Below, piece by piece: positions 25,016-33,820 of a DNA stretch of 64,000 nt. This DNA comes from Paraburkholderia rhynchosiae (lineage in GTDB: Bacteria > Pseudomonadota > Gammaproteobacteria > Burkholderiales > Burkholderiaceae). The translations under genes and the position numbers were made by a program. Position 1 is the stretch's first letter. Each line of letters begins with the position of its first letter. The notes under the pieces are model-generated. The model did no database searches, was not told where the DNA came from, and saw only the letters and a list, made by a program, of their open reading frames with translations. The stretch covers positions 248,001 to 312,000 of the forward strand of contig NZ_PNXY01000004.1 of NCBI RefSeq assembly GCF_002879865.1, written 5' to 3'.

Positions 25016-25057
25016 AAAAACAAACAGCCTCTTCGCTGCCGCGAAGAGGCTGTTTGT
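25016..25057 (-). terminator. intrinsic terminator of pcaF
   Basis: A perfect 17-bp stem (25020-25036 with 25041-25057, TGCC loop on the plus strand) 46 bp after the pcaF stop, followed on the minus strand by a T run. Very strong. Confidence 0.88.
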
Positions 25058-25103
25058 CGAAGCGAAGCGATGTGCCACATGCCGCCGCATGCGCGCTAAA
25101 CCA

Positions 25104-26306
25104 TCACACGCGCTCGATAGCGATTGCAATGCCTTGACCCACGCCGATGCACATCGTGCACAGCGCAAAGCGCCCTTGCGTGCGTTGCAGTTGATACATC
25201 GCGGTCGTCACGAGGCGCGCGCCGCTCATGCCAAGCGGATGGCCGAGCGCAATCGCACCGCCGTTCGGGTTCACGCGTGCGTCGTCGTCGGCCACGCCGA
25301 GGGTGCGCAGCACCGCAATGCCTTGCGAAGCGAACGCCTCGTTGAGCTCGATCACATCGAACTGATCGATGGTCATGTTCAGGCGCGCCATCAACTTCTG
25401 CGCGGCGGGCGCCGGGCCCATGCCCATCACGCGCGGCGCGACGCCGGCCGTGGCAATACCGAGCACGCGAGCGCGAGGCGTGAGGCCGAAGCGCTTGGCG
25501 GTCTCTTCGTTGGCGAGCAGCAGAGCCGCCGCGCCGTCATTGACGCCCGATGCGTTGCCGGCCGTCACCGTGCCGTCCGGGCGCACCACGCCCTTCAGTT
25601 TCGCGAGCGTCTCGAGGCTCGTCTCACGCGGATGCTCGTCTTGCGAGACCGTGATCGGATCGCCCTTCTTTTGCGCGATCGTCACGCCGACGATTTCCTG
25701 CGCGAGCGTGCCGTCCTTCTGCGCCCGCGCCGCTTTCTGCTGGCTGCGCAGCGCGAACGCGTCCTGATCGGCGCGGCTGATGTTGTAGTCGGTCGCGACG
25801 TTTTCGCCGGTCTCGGGCATCGAGTCGACGCCGTACATCTGCTTCATCAATGGATTGACGAAACGCCAGCCGATGGTCGTGTCGTAGATATCCGCCTGGC
25901 GCGAAAACGCGCTAGTCGCCTTGCTCATCACGAACGGTGCACGGCTCATGCTTTCGACACCGCCCGCCACCATTAGCGCGGCCTCGCCGGACTTGATCGC
26001 GCGCGCGGCGATGCCGACTGCGTCCATGCCCGAACCGCACAGACGGTTCACCGTCGAGCCCGGCACGTCTTTCGGCAGCCCCGCCAACAGCAGCGACATG
26101 CGCGCGACGTTGCGGTTATCTTCGCCGGCCTGATTCGCACAGCCGTAGATCACGTCGTCGATGGCGTTCCAGTCGACGTTCTTGTTGCGCTCCATCAGCG
26201 CCTTGAGCGGCACCGCGCCCAGATCGTCAGCGCGAACCGACGACAGCGAACCCGCATAGCGGCCAATGGGTGTGCGAATCGCGTCGCACAGGAATGCTTC
26301 GGTCAT
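25104..26306 (-). CDS. pcaF: 3-oxoadipyl-CoA thiolase
   Basis: 400 residues from ATG 26306, the exact length and N-terminus (MTEAFLCDAIRTPIGRYAGS) of PcaF. Thiolase catalytic residues are present: Cys90 in VNRLCGSGMDA, His in GGAIALGHPLGMSGA and Cys in LCTMCIGVGQG. It splits 3-oxoadipyl-CoA with CoA into succinyl-CoA and acetyl-CoA, the last step of the beta-ketoadipate pathway. No other pca gene is adjacent; the gene has its own promoter and terminator, so it is monocistronic. PaaJ (phenylacetate pathway) is nearly identical in motif, so the aromatic route served is inferred. Confidence 0.88.
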   Translation of the reverse strand: MTEAFLCDAIRTPIGRYAGSLSSVRADDLGAVPLKALMERNKNVDWNAIDDVIYGCANQAGEDNRNVARMSLLLAGLPKDVPGSTVNRLCGSGMDAVGIAARAIKSGEAALMVAGGVESMSRAPFVMSKATSAFSRQADIYDTTIGWRFVNPLMKQMYGVDSMPETGENVATDYNISRADQDAFALRSQQKAARAQKDGTLAQEIVGVTIAQKKGDPITVSQDEHPRETSLETLAKLKGVVRPDGTVTAGNASGVNDGAAALLLANEETAKRFGLTPRARVLGIATAGVAPRVMGMGPAPAAQKLMARLNMTIDQFDVIELNEAFASQGIAVLRTLGVADDDARVNPNGGAIALGHPLGMSGARLVTTAMYQLQRTQGRFALCTMCIGVGQGIAIAIERV

Positions 26307-26685
26307 GTGATGTCTCCAGTGATGTGCTGCATGCGCCGCGCTGCAGGCATGGATGCGCGCGGTGCCAGGCGGATGCGTCGAGGCATCGGCCCGGGTGGGC
26401 ACGGCCGTGCGGCTGCCAGGCAGCCGTCGCGTCAATTCAGCTTAGCGCAGGATGGTGAGCGATGCGTTCGAGTCGGCAAACGTTTTGTTCTTTCTGCGAA
26501 CATACGGTCACATATCGAACAACCAGGCTCGATAATAGGCGTGTCGCCGAAACGCTGTCAAGCGCGCGCCGGCCGGCACCAGGGAATACGTGCAGGCCGC
26601 GGCGGCGCTGGAGAAGCGTCTGACGATTGATGCGCCCGTGCCGTCGAACCCATTGAAGGCCGCGACGCGAGGCTTGGGGACAATT
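26307..26685. other. intergenic region upstream of pcaF, downstream of denD
   Basis: About 380 bp. It holds the pcaF promoter and operator-like repeats (26506-26561); the rest shows nothing recognisable. The long frames on both strands do not look coding. Confidence 0.5.
26506..26561 (-). promoter_or_regulatory. pcaF promoter with operator-like inverted/direct repeats
   Basis: Read on the minus strand, TTGACA (26561-26556), 18 bp, TATTAT (26537-26532): a strong sigma70 promoter. Around and after the start point are ATTATCGAGC and GTTCGATATGTGAC (an imperfect inverted pair), and GTTCG recurs at 26501. GTTCGAT is the core of PcaR sites in Pseudomonas, so an IclR-type regulator may bind here (inference). 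The leader to the ATG would be about 220 nt. Confidence 0.55.
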
Positions 26686-27666
26686 TCAGCGAATCTGGAT
26701 GCCCTCGTCCGCAATATAGCCGCGAATCACGTCGGCGAAACTTTGCTCGCCGCGCAGGCCTAGTTGCTCCGCGCGCGAGGTATCCCAACGCCCCGGCCAA
26801 CTGCCGACAATTTTTTCCACGCGCGCATCCGGTTGCCACACGATGCGTTTCGCGACTTCCTCGCCGGCCACTTCGCGCAGCGCCGCGACCATCCCGTCGA
26901 CGCTGACGGAAATGCCCGGCAAATTCAGCACGCGCTGGTTGCTGAGCGCGGCGGCATCGAGTTCGAGCCCGGCGATGAGGCACTCAATCGCTTTACGCGG
27001 CGACAGCAGCCACAGGCGCGTCGAACCGCTGACCGGGCATACGGCCTCTTCGCCGTTCAGCGGCTCGCGGATAATGCCGCTCGCAAACGACGACGCCGCC
27101 GCATTCGGCCGGCCGGGCCGCACGCTGATGGTCGGCAAGCGCAGCACGCGTCCGTCGACGAAACCGCGCCGCGAGTAATCGTTGAGCAGCAATTCGGCGA
27201 TGGCCTTCTGCGCGCCGTAAGACGACTGCGGATTGAGCGCCGTATCGTTCTGCACGACTTCAGGCAAATCGCCGCCGTACACCGCAACCGAACTCGTGAA
27301 CACCACGCGCGGCCGGTGTCCGCGTTGACGGCAAACGTCCAGCAACAAGCGCGACGCATCGAGATTGATGCGCATACCGAGATCGAAGTCCGCTTCGGCC
27401 TGACCGCTCACGACCGCGGCAAGGTGAAAAATCGCCGCGGTGTTGCCGTCGATCACGCGTTCCAGCACGCTGCGCTCGGCGATATCCCCCACTTCCGTGC
27501 GCACGCGGCTGTCGCCGAAATCGTTCGCTCGCACGACGTCTAGCAACACCAGTTCGGTGATGGCTTGCGGCGCGCCCTGCGCGTCTTTCAACGAACCGCG
27601 CGCGAGCAGTTCACGTGCGAGACGTTGGCCGAGAAATCCCGCGCCGCCGGTAATGAGTATTTTCAT
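26686..27666 (-). CDS. denD: D-erythronate dehydrogenase
   Basis: 326-residue extended short-chain dehydrogenase. NAD-binding ITGGAGFLGQRLARELL at residues 4-20, the catalytic Ser in FTSSVAVYGG and the YxxxK pair in SSYGAQKAIAE. Sequence features (VVFTSSVAVYGGDLPEVVQN, then RLPTISVRPGRPN) match the DenD family, which oxidises D-erythronate to 2-oxo-D-erythronate. Last gene of the otn operon, 26 bp after otnI; the isomerase, kinase and decarboxylase needed for its product are all encoded upstream. Substrate named by family and context. Confidence 0.87.
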   Translation of the reverse strand: MKILITGGAGFLGQRLARELLARGSLKDAQGAPQAITELVLLDVVRANDFGDSRVRTEVGDIAERSVLERVIDGNTAAIFHLAAVVSGQAEADFDLGMRINLDASRLLLDVCRQRGHRPRVVFTSSVAVYGGDLPEVVQNDTALNPQSSYGAQKAIAELLLNDYSRRGFVDGRVLRLPTISVRPGRPNAAASSFASGIIREPLNGEEAVCPVSGSTRLWLLSPRKAIECLIAGLELDAAALSNQRVLNLPGISVSVDGMVAALREVAGEEVAKRIVWQPDARVEKIVGSWPGRWDTSRAEQLGLRGEQSFADVIRGYIADEGIQIR

Positions 27667-27691
27667 GGTTCGGTTGTGTCCTCTTTATTGA

Positions 27692-28477
27692 TCAGGCGGC
27701 GTTCAGATACCGCGTGAGCCAGCCCAGTCCCGCCGAAGTCGCGGCGCGCGGACGGTATTCGCAACCGATATAGCCGTCGTAGCCGAGCGAATCGATCACG
27801 TCGAACAGATACGGATAGTTGATCTCGCCCGTATCGGGTTCATGCCGCTCGGGCACGCCTGCAATCTGGATGTGACCGATGCCCGCGTGATCGCGCTTGA
27901 GTTTCATCGCGAGATCGCCTTCGACGATCTGGCAGTGGTAACAGTCGAACTGCACCTTGAGATTCGGCTCGCCGACTTCGGCACAAATCGCCTGTGCCTC
28001 GTCCTGCCGGTTGAGGAAAAAGCCCGGCATGTCGCGTGTATTGATCGGCTCGATCACAATCATGATGCCCTCGGCTTGCGCAGCCTTCGCGGCATACGCG
28101 AGGTTTTGCAGGTACACCTCGCGATGCCGTTCGCGTGGCTGATCTGCGCCGATCAGGCCGGCCATCACATGCAACTTGCGATTGCCGATCACACGTGCGT
28201 ACTCGAGAGCAGTGTCGATGCTGCGGTGAAACTCGTCCTCACGTCCGGGCAGTGTCGCGATGCCGCGCTCGCCGCCTGCCCAGTCGCCGGGCGGCGCATT
28301 GAAGAGCGCTTGCGTCAGACCGTTCGCGTCGAGCCGCGCCTTGATTTCTCCGGCGCGGAAATCGTAGGGGAACAGAAACTCGACCGCTTTAAAACCGTCT
28401 CTTGCAGCAGCCGCGAAACGGTCCAGAAAAGCGTGCTCGTTGTACATCATCGACAAATTGGCGGCGAAGCGAGGCAT
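27692..28477 (-). CDS. otnI: 2-oxo-tetronate isomerase (hydroxypyruvate isomerase family)
   Basis: 261 residues from ATG 28477, set by AAGGAG upstream; the ORF start at 28516 adds non-conserved residues. AP-endonuclease-2/xylose-isomerase-like TIM barrel with metal ligands in [16 protein letters not shown] and [14 protein letters not shown] and the final GCEYRPRA. OtnI converts 2-oxo-tetronate to 3-oxo-tetronate, feeding OtnK. Hydroxypyruvate isomerase (Hyi) is the alternative name, but the neighbours DenD, OtnK, OtnC and LtnD settle the pathway. Confidence 0.88.
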   Translation of the reverse strand: MPRFAANLSMMYNEHAFLDRFAAAARDGFKAVEFLFPYDFRAGEIKARLDANGLTQALFNAPPGDWAGGERGIATLPGREDEFHRSIDTALEYARVIGNRKLHVMAGLIGADQPRERHREVYLQNLAYAAKAAQAEGIMIVIEPINTRDMPGFFLNRQDEAQAICAEVGEPNLKVQFDCYHCQIVEGDLAMKLKRDHAGIGHIQIAGVPERHEPDTGEINYPYLFDVIDSLGYDGYIGCEYRPRAATSAGLGWLTRYLNAA

Positions 28478-28554
28478 GGCGGCAACTCCTTTCAAGCTGT
28501 GTTCAGCGCGCGGCAACCGAAGCTATAGCAGCGACATATGCACCGCGCGGGTGA

Positions 28555-29889
28555 TTAACGATTGACCAGTTTGGCCGGTGTGAGCCAGGTGGCAATCGCA
28601 CCGATCACCAGCATGCCGGCCAGCACATACATGCCGGTCTGCGTGCTGTGCGTGAGATCCTTCAGATAGCCGATCATGTAAGGGCTCGCGAAGCCTGCCA
28701 GATTACCGATCGAGTTGATGATCGCGATGCCGGCCGCCGCGGTCGCGCCCGACATGAAAGCTGTGGGCAGCGACCAGAAAAGCGGCGCGCAGGTCAGCAC
28801 GCCGGCCGCGGCGAGCGACAGAAATGCGATCGACACCACCGTGTTGCTCGCGAACGAAGCCGCGACCGTGAAGCCCACTGCGCCGAACAAGGCCGGCACG
28901 ATCAGATGCCAGCGACGCTCGCGGCGTTTATCGGCGCTATGCCCCATCAGATTCATCACGACGATCGCACAGAGAAACGGAATCGCGCTCAGAAGACCGA
29001 TGTTGAACGCGCCGCTCACGCCTGTCGATTTGACGAGCGTCGGCATCCAGAATGTCAGGCCGTATTGCCCAGTGACGAACGCGAAGTAGATCAGCGACAT
29101 CCACCATGTGCGCGGGTCGCGGAACACCGAGCGCAGTGAATGCGCGTTTGCTTTTTCCTTGGGCTGTGCGGCGGCGATTTCATCGTTGAGCAGGCGCTTT
29201 TCGCGTTCGCTCAGCCACTTTGCGCTCGCGATGCCGTTGTCGAGATACAGGATCGTGGCGATGCCGATTGCAACCGCGGGAATCGCTTCGATCAGGAACA
29301 TCCACTGCCAGCCTTCGAGACCCGAGCTGTTATGGAACGCCTGCATGATCCAGCCGGATAGCGGATTTCCAAAGATGCCCGAGACCGGAATGGCCGACAT
29401 GAACACCGCGATGATCTTCGCGCGCCGATGCGACGGGAACCAGTAAGTCAGATACAGGATCACGCCCGGATAGAAACCGGCTTCGGCGAGGCCAAGCAGG
29501 AAGCGCAAGATATAGAACTGCATCGGCGTCTTGACGAATACGAACAGCGCCGACATCACGCCCCAGGTAATCATGATCCGCGCGATCCAGATGCGTGCGC
29601 CGAGCTTGTGCATCAGAATGTTGCTCGGCAATTCAAACAGAAAGTAGCCGATAAAGAACACGCCCGCGCCGAGACCGAACACCGTTTCGCTGAATGCGAG
29701 ATCTTGCGACATCTGCAGCTTTGCAAAGCCCACATTCACGCGGTCCAGATAGGCGACCACGTAGCAGAGCATCAGAAACGGCACGATGCGCCAGAACACT
29801 TTCTTGTAGGTACGCTCGACTTCCGCGGCGCCGGGTTGTCCCACGGCCGCCGCAATCGGCTGGCTCGATACGGCCTGATACGAACTCAT
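28555..29889 (-). CDS. MFS permease (anion:cation symporter family), probable tetronate importer
   Basis: 444 residues, 12 predicted membrane helices in two halves. The helix-1/2 region YLDRVNVGFAKLQMSQDLAF and YFLFELPSNILMHKLGARIW are the ACS-family signature shared with phthalate, tartrate and hexuronate carriers. AAGGAG lies 6 bp before the ATG. Located inside the otn operon between otnC and otnI, so D-erythronate and/or L-threonate is the likely substrate (inference from context). Confidence 0.88.
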   Translation of the reverse strand: MSSYQAVSSQPIAAAVGQPGAAEVERTYKKVFWRIVPFLMLCYVVAYLDRVNVGFAKLQMSQDLAFSETVFGLGAGVFFIGYFLFELPSNILMHKLGARIWIARIMITWGVMSALFVFVKTPMQFYILRFLLGLAEAGFYPGVILYLTYWFPSHRRAKIIAVFMSAIPVSGIFGNPLSGWIMQAFHNSSGLEGWQWMFLIEAIPAVAIGIATILYLDNGIASAKWLSEREKRLLNDEIAAAQPKEKANAHSLRSVFRDPRTWWMSLIYFAFVTGQYGLTFWMPTLVKSTGVSGAFNIGLLSAIPFLCAIVVMNLMGHSADKRRERRWHLIVPALFGAVGFTVAASFASNTVVSIAFLSLAAAGVLTCAPLFWSLPTAFMSGATAAAGIAIINSIGNLAGFASPYMIGYLKDLTHSTQTGMYVLAGMLVIGAIATWLTPAKLVNR

Positions 29890-29961
29890 GCAATGTCTCC
29901 TTGAATGGAAATGTGAAGCGTCGCCTTGGGCGATCTGTCTGACTGTGTTGAGTCGGGTGTG

Positions 29962-30624
29962 CTACCAGCGCGCGCCGAACACGCTGCGCAATTCTTCGAG
30001 CGATGCTTCGTCCAGCGGCGCTGGCCGCGGATTGGTCATGAGCCACAAACGCGCGGTTTCTTCGAGCTCTTCGAGCGCATACGACGCATGTGCGACCGAG
30101 CGCTCCCACACCACCGGACCCAGGCGTTCGAGCAGCACCGCGCGAACACTGTCGGCAAGCGCCGCGATTTGCGCGGCCACTTGCGGATCGCCGGGCCGGC
30201 TATAACGAATCAGCGGTACGTGGCCCACTTTCATCACGTAGTACGGGGTGATCGGCGGCAGTACGTCGCTCTCGCGCCAGACGCCCGCGAGTGTGAGCGC
30301 GACCAGATGCGTCGAATGCGTATGGACGATGCCGCGCGCCCCGCCGCTGCGCGCATAGATGCCGCGATGCAGTGCGAGGGTTTTCGACGGCTTGCCGCCG
30401 GACACCGCGTTGCCGTCCAAATCGACTTTGGCGATATCGACGGGATCGAGCCGGCCGAGGCACGCATCGGTCTGCGTAATGAGCCAGCCGTCATCGAGCC
30501 GCGCGCTGATGTTGCCGGCGCTGCCCACCGTATAGCCTCGCTGATAAAGACTCGCGCCTGTCACGCAGATTTCTTCGCGCACGCGCGCTTCGTTCGTCGT
30601 GTGGATTGCGGGCGCGTTGCTCAT
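29962..30624 (-). CDS. otnC: 3-oxo-tetronate 4-phosphate decarboxylase
   Basis: 220-residue class II aldolase/adducin protein with the Zn ligands in GIVHTHSTHLVALTL (HxH) and a later His, and the conserved VGSAGNISARLDDGWLITQ block. OtnC decarboxylates 3-oxo-tetronate 4-phosphate to dihydroxyacetone phosphate. Start overlaps the otnK stop by 4 bp (ATGA), so the two are coupled. L-fuculose-phosphate aldolase is the classical relative; the operon shows the OtnC role. Confidence 0.9.
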   Translation of the reverse strand: MSNAPAIHTTNEARVREEICVTGASLYQRGYTVGSAGNISARLDDGWLITQTDACLGRLDPVDIAKVDLDGNAVSGGKPSKTLALHRGIYARSGGARGIVHTHSTHLVALTLAGVWRESDVLPPITPYYVMKVGHVPLIRYSRPGDPQVAAQIAALADSVRAVLLERLGPVVWERSVAHASYALEELEETARLWLMTNPRPAPLDEASLEELRSVFGARW

Positions 30625-31931
30625 TGCGTGGCTCCGTTCAGATGACGCAGCGCTTTTTCGAAGAAGTCGGTGGTGCCGAAGTTGCCGGATTTCAATGCGA
30701 GCGCCAGCGGTTGTGAGCCCGTGGTTGCCGTCGCCGGCACGCCCGGATCGATCTGTGCGCCGATACGCAAGGTGCGGACATTCAGCGCCTGCACGACCGC
30801 GCCCGACGTCTCGCCGCCGGCCACGACGAACTTGCGCACGCCACGCTCATGCAAGCCGCGCGCAATCGACGCCAACGTGGTTTCGACCAGATGCCCCGCC
30901 TTATCGACGCCGAGTTCGCGCTGCACCGCTTTGACTTCGTCGGGCGTGGCGGTTGCGTAGATCAGCATGGGCTCGGCTTTATCGAGGTAGGTCTGAGCGA
31001 ATGTCAGCGCCTGTTCGACGACCGCTTCGCCGCGCGCCGCCGCGAGCGGATCAATGCGGAACGCAGGCCGCGTTTCGCGCCATGCCGCGACTTGCGCGTT
31101 GGTTGCCTTCGACGCGCTGCCGGCCAGCACCGCCGACAATCCTTCGACGCGCGGCAGTTGCGCGGCATCGACGGAATCTTCAAGCAGGCCCGCGCGGCGG
31201 AAGTTGGCGGGTAAGCCCAACGCGATGCCGGAGCCGCCCGTGATCAGCGTGAAATCGGCGCATGCTTCGCCGAGCACGTAGAGGTCGGCGTCGGAGACCG
31301 CATCCGCAATCGCCATGCGCATGCCCTGGTTGCGCAACGCGTCGAACGATTCGCGCACTGCCGACACGCCTTGGGCCACCGCGTCGTAACGCACGAGGCC
31401 GACTTTCGATTGCGTTTGACGTTGCAGCACGCGCACGAGGTTGGCGTCGCGCATCGGCGTGAGCGGATGATTTTCCATGCCGGACTCGTTGAGCAACACG
31501 TCGCCCACGAATAGATGTCCGCGAAAAATCGTGCGGCCGTTCTCGGGGAACGCCGGGCAGGCGATCGTGAAAGCGCTCGCGTTATCTTGTGCGGATAGCG
31601 CGTCGAGCAATGCATCCGTCACGGGTCCGATGTTGCCCGCATCGGTCGAATCGAAGGTCGAGCAGTATTTGAAAACGAACTGGCGGCACCCTTGCGCGCG
31701 CAACCAGTCGAGCGCGGCAAGCGATTGCGCGACCGCCTCCGCGGCGGGTATCGTTCGCGATTTGAGCGCAACCACGAGTGCGTCGGCCTCGATTGTTTCG
31801 CCCTGTTCCGGCACGCCGATGGTTTGCACCGTACGCATACCGCCGCGCACCAGCATGTTCGCGAGGTCCGTTGCACCGGTGAAGTCGTCGGCGATGCAGC
31901 CGAGCAGCGCGCGTTGTGTTGTAGCCGTCAT
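30621..31931 (-). CDS. otnK: 3-oxo-tetronate kinase (DUF1537 family)
   Basis: 436 residues in the four-carbon acid sugar kinase family. The N-terminal domain begins LGCIADDFTGATDLANMLVR, the family signature, and the C-terminal nucleotide domain carries VVAGGETSGAVVQALNVRTL with the GGETSG phosphate loop. OtnK phosphorylates 3-oxo-tetronate at O4 for OtnC. It is 15 bp from ltnD and overlaps otnC. The length and both domains are complete. Confidence 0.92.
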   Translation of the reverse strand: MTATTQRALLGCIADDFTGATDLANMLVRGGMRTVQTIGVPEQGETIEADALVVALKSRTIPAAEAVAQSLAALDWLRAQGCRQFVFKYCSTFDSTDAGNIGPVTDALLDALSAQDNASAFTIACPAFPENGRTIFRGHLFVGDVLLNESGMENHPLTPMRDANLVRVLQRQTQSKVGLVRYDAVAQGVSAVRESFDALRNQGMRMAIADAVSDADLYVLGEACADFTLITGGSGIALGLPANFRRAGLLEDSVDAAQLPRVEGLSAVLAGSASKATNAQVAAWRETRPAFRIDPLAAARGEAVVEQALTFAQTYLDKAEPMLIYATATPDEVKAVQRELGVDKAGHLVETTLASIARGLHERGVRKFVVAGGETSGAVVQALNVRTLRIGAQIDPGVPATATTGSQPLALALKSGNFGTTDFFEKALRHLNGATQ

Positions 31932-31946
31932 GACGGGCGCTCCGGT

Positions 31947-32837
31947 TTACTTCGCCGCCGGCACGTCGATGCCGGGGAAAATCTTGATGACCGCGGAGTC
32001 GTCCTCGCCGCCGTGACCGGCCGTCGACGCCATCATGAACATCTGATGCGCCGCCGCCGACAGCGGCAACGGGAATTTCGAACGCCGCGCGGTATCGAGC
32101 ACGAGGCCGAGATCCTTGACGAAGATATCGACGGCCGACAGCGGCGTGTAATCGCCCTTCAGTATGTGCGGCACGCGGTTCTCGAACATCCACGAATTGC
32201 CTGCGCTATGCGTGATCACGTCGTAGAGCGCGTCGGGGTCGACGCCTTCGCGCAAACCGAGCGCCATTGCCTCGGCCGCCACCGCGATATGCACGCCGGC
32301 AAGCAACTGGTTGATGATCTTCACTTTCGACCCGGCGCCATGCCCGGAGCCCAGGCGATAGACCTTGCCGGCCATCGCCGCGAGCACGTCCTCGCACGCC
32401 GCGTAAGCCGCTGCGGGGCCGGACGTCATCATCGTCATCTCGCCGGATGCGGCGCGCGCCGCGCCGCCCGAAACCGGCGCATCGAGCATCTGCAAACCCG
32501 CTGCTTCAATGCGCTTGCCGAGTTCGATTGCGAAGTCCGGCGCGACCGTCGCGCTCGCGATCACCACGCCGCCGGGCTTCATCGCCGCGACCGCGCCCTG
32601 CTCGCCGAACAGCACCCCCTCCGTCTGTGCGGCGTTCACGACCAGCGTGACGACCACCTCGCATTGCGCGCCGAGTTCCGCAGGCGATGCGCAACCCACG
32701 CCGCCTTCCTTCACGAACGCCTGCAGGACTTCACTGCGCAAATCGCAGGCGTGAACCTGCAAGCCCGCGCGCAGCAACGAACGCGCGACACCCAAACCCA
32801 TCGCGCCAAGACCGATGACACCGACATTTCTGGACAT
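31947..32837 (-). CDS. ltnD: L-threonate dehydrogenase
   Basis: 296-residue beta-hydroxyacid dehydrogenase: Rossmann start GVIGLGAMGLGVARSLLRAG, substrate loop LDAPVSGGAARAASGEMTMM and the catalytic Lys region GAGSKVKIINQLLAGVHIAV. LtnD oxidises L-threonate to 2-oxo-L-threonate using NAD. Second gene of the operon. Relatives act on tartronate semialdehyde or 3-hydroxyisobutyrate; the otnK/otnC/otnI context favours LtnD. Confidence 0.88.
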   Translation of the reverse strand: MSRNVGVIGLGAMGLGVARSLLRAGLQVHACDLRSEVLQAFVKEGGVGCASPAELGAQCEVVVTLVVNAAQTEGVLFGEQGAVAAMKPGGVVIASATVAPDFAIELGKRIEAAGLQMLDAPVSGGAARAASGEMTMMTSGPAAAYAACEDVLAAMAGKVYRLGSGHGAGSKVKIINQLLAGVHIAVAAEAMALGLREGVDPDALYDVITHSAGNSWMFENRVPHILKGDYTPLSAVDIFVKDLGLVLDTARRSKFPLPLSAAAHQMFMMASTAGHGGEDDSAVIKIFPGIDVPAAK

Positions 32838-32896
32838 GCTGAACCTCTATGGAATCTGTTATGCGCCTGGCGCCGATGCGCCGGCGCGATTCGACA

Positions 32897-33601
32897 TCAG
32901 CGGATGCCCGCTTCCGCGAGCCGCCTTGCCGCGTTGTACATGTGGGTTTGCGCCGCGTTGCGCGCGGCCATGGGATCGCCGGCACGAATCGCGGCGGCAA
33001 TGGCCGCGTGCTCTTCGCGCACCTGACGCGAAAAGTCCTCGCGCAATGCTTCGTTGCGACGGGTGACGACCGTGCCGGCTTCGAGATACTGATTCAGAAA
33101 CGTGAGCGTCTTGAGGAAATACGGATTGCCGGTGGCCGCAGCAATCGCACGATGAAACGCGACGTCTTCGGTCACGCCGTCTTCGCCTTCGGCCACGGCC
33201 TCGTCGATCTTCGCGAGCGCGGCGTCGATGGACATCATGTCGGCGTCGGTCCGGCGCATCGCGGCCTCCGACGCGACCTCCGCTTCAATCGCCCGCCGCA
33301 GCGCGAGAATCTGCACGACCGAGCCCGGCTCGACCGCTTCCGCGTAATCGATGCGCAGCGGCCGAATCGCGCCGTGCGCCGCGATAAACACGCCGCTGCC
33401 CTGCCGCGGCTCGACCACGCCTTCGTTCTTCAGCCGCGAGATCGCCTCGCGGATCACGGTGCGGCTCACGCCGAACTGCTGCGCGAGCACCGCCTCGGTG
33501 GGCAGCTTGCCGCCGCGCTCGAACGTGCCCTTGTCGATCTGCTTGAGAAGCTGCTGCGCGACGGTATCGCTCAGTGCGCGGGCAGGAATCTTTTCGAACA
33601 T
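32897..33601 (-). CDS. GntR-family (FadR/FCD subfamily) regulator of the tetronate operon
   Basis: 234 residues. Winged HTH at 8-75 (GGKLPTEAVLAQQFGVSRTV, IREAISRLKNEGVVEPRQGS) and an all-helical FCD effector domain with metal-ligand-like residues (AFHRAIAAATGNPYF, EEHAAIAAAIRAGD). First gene of the seven-gene operon and thus probably autoregulated; transcription and operator lie in 33602-33820, where it is divergent from an IclR regulator. The effector is likely a tetronate or pathway intermediate (inference). Confidence 0.9.
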   Translation of the reverse strand: MFEKIPARALSDTVAQQLLKQIDKGTFERGGKLPTEAVLAQQFGVSRTVIREAISRLKNEGVVEPRQGSGVFIAAHGAIRPLRIDYAEAVEPGSVVQILALRRAIEAEVASEAAMRRTDADMMSIDAALAKIDEAVAEGEDGVTEDVAFHRAIAAATGNPYFLKTLTFLNQYLEAGTVVTRRNEALREDFSRQVREEHAAIAAAIRAGDPMAARNAAQTHMYNAARRLAEAGIR

Positions 33602-33820
33602 CCGATGCCTCGATTGTCATGTCATCGGGTCATCATACAAATTTTAGAAGGCTCGATGCATCCACGCAAACCCTGGGTTTTTAATCCGGCCGCCCGTGAA
33701 GTTGGCGAAATAGAAGGCTTAAGCTATCGTCACGCCTTTGCGCACTGTCGCCGCGATTGAGTCGCCGCGCACGGTGTCCGAGCCTTCCAAACGCACTTTC
33801 CGAACGCACTTTTCAGGTCC
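33602..33820. promoter_or_regulatory. divergent promoter region, tetronate operon / IclR gene
   Basis: 219 bp between two regulators. AT-rich stretch TCATCATACAAATTTTAG (33629-33646) just before the GntR start resembles the CATACAA-containing site near manD/uxuB. TAGAAGGCT occurs twice (33645-33653 and 33711-33719). No strong -35/-10 pair was certain. Confidence 0.4.
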
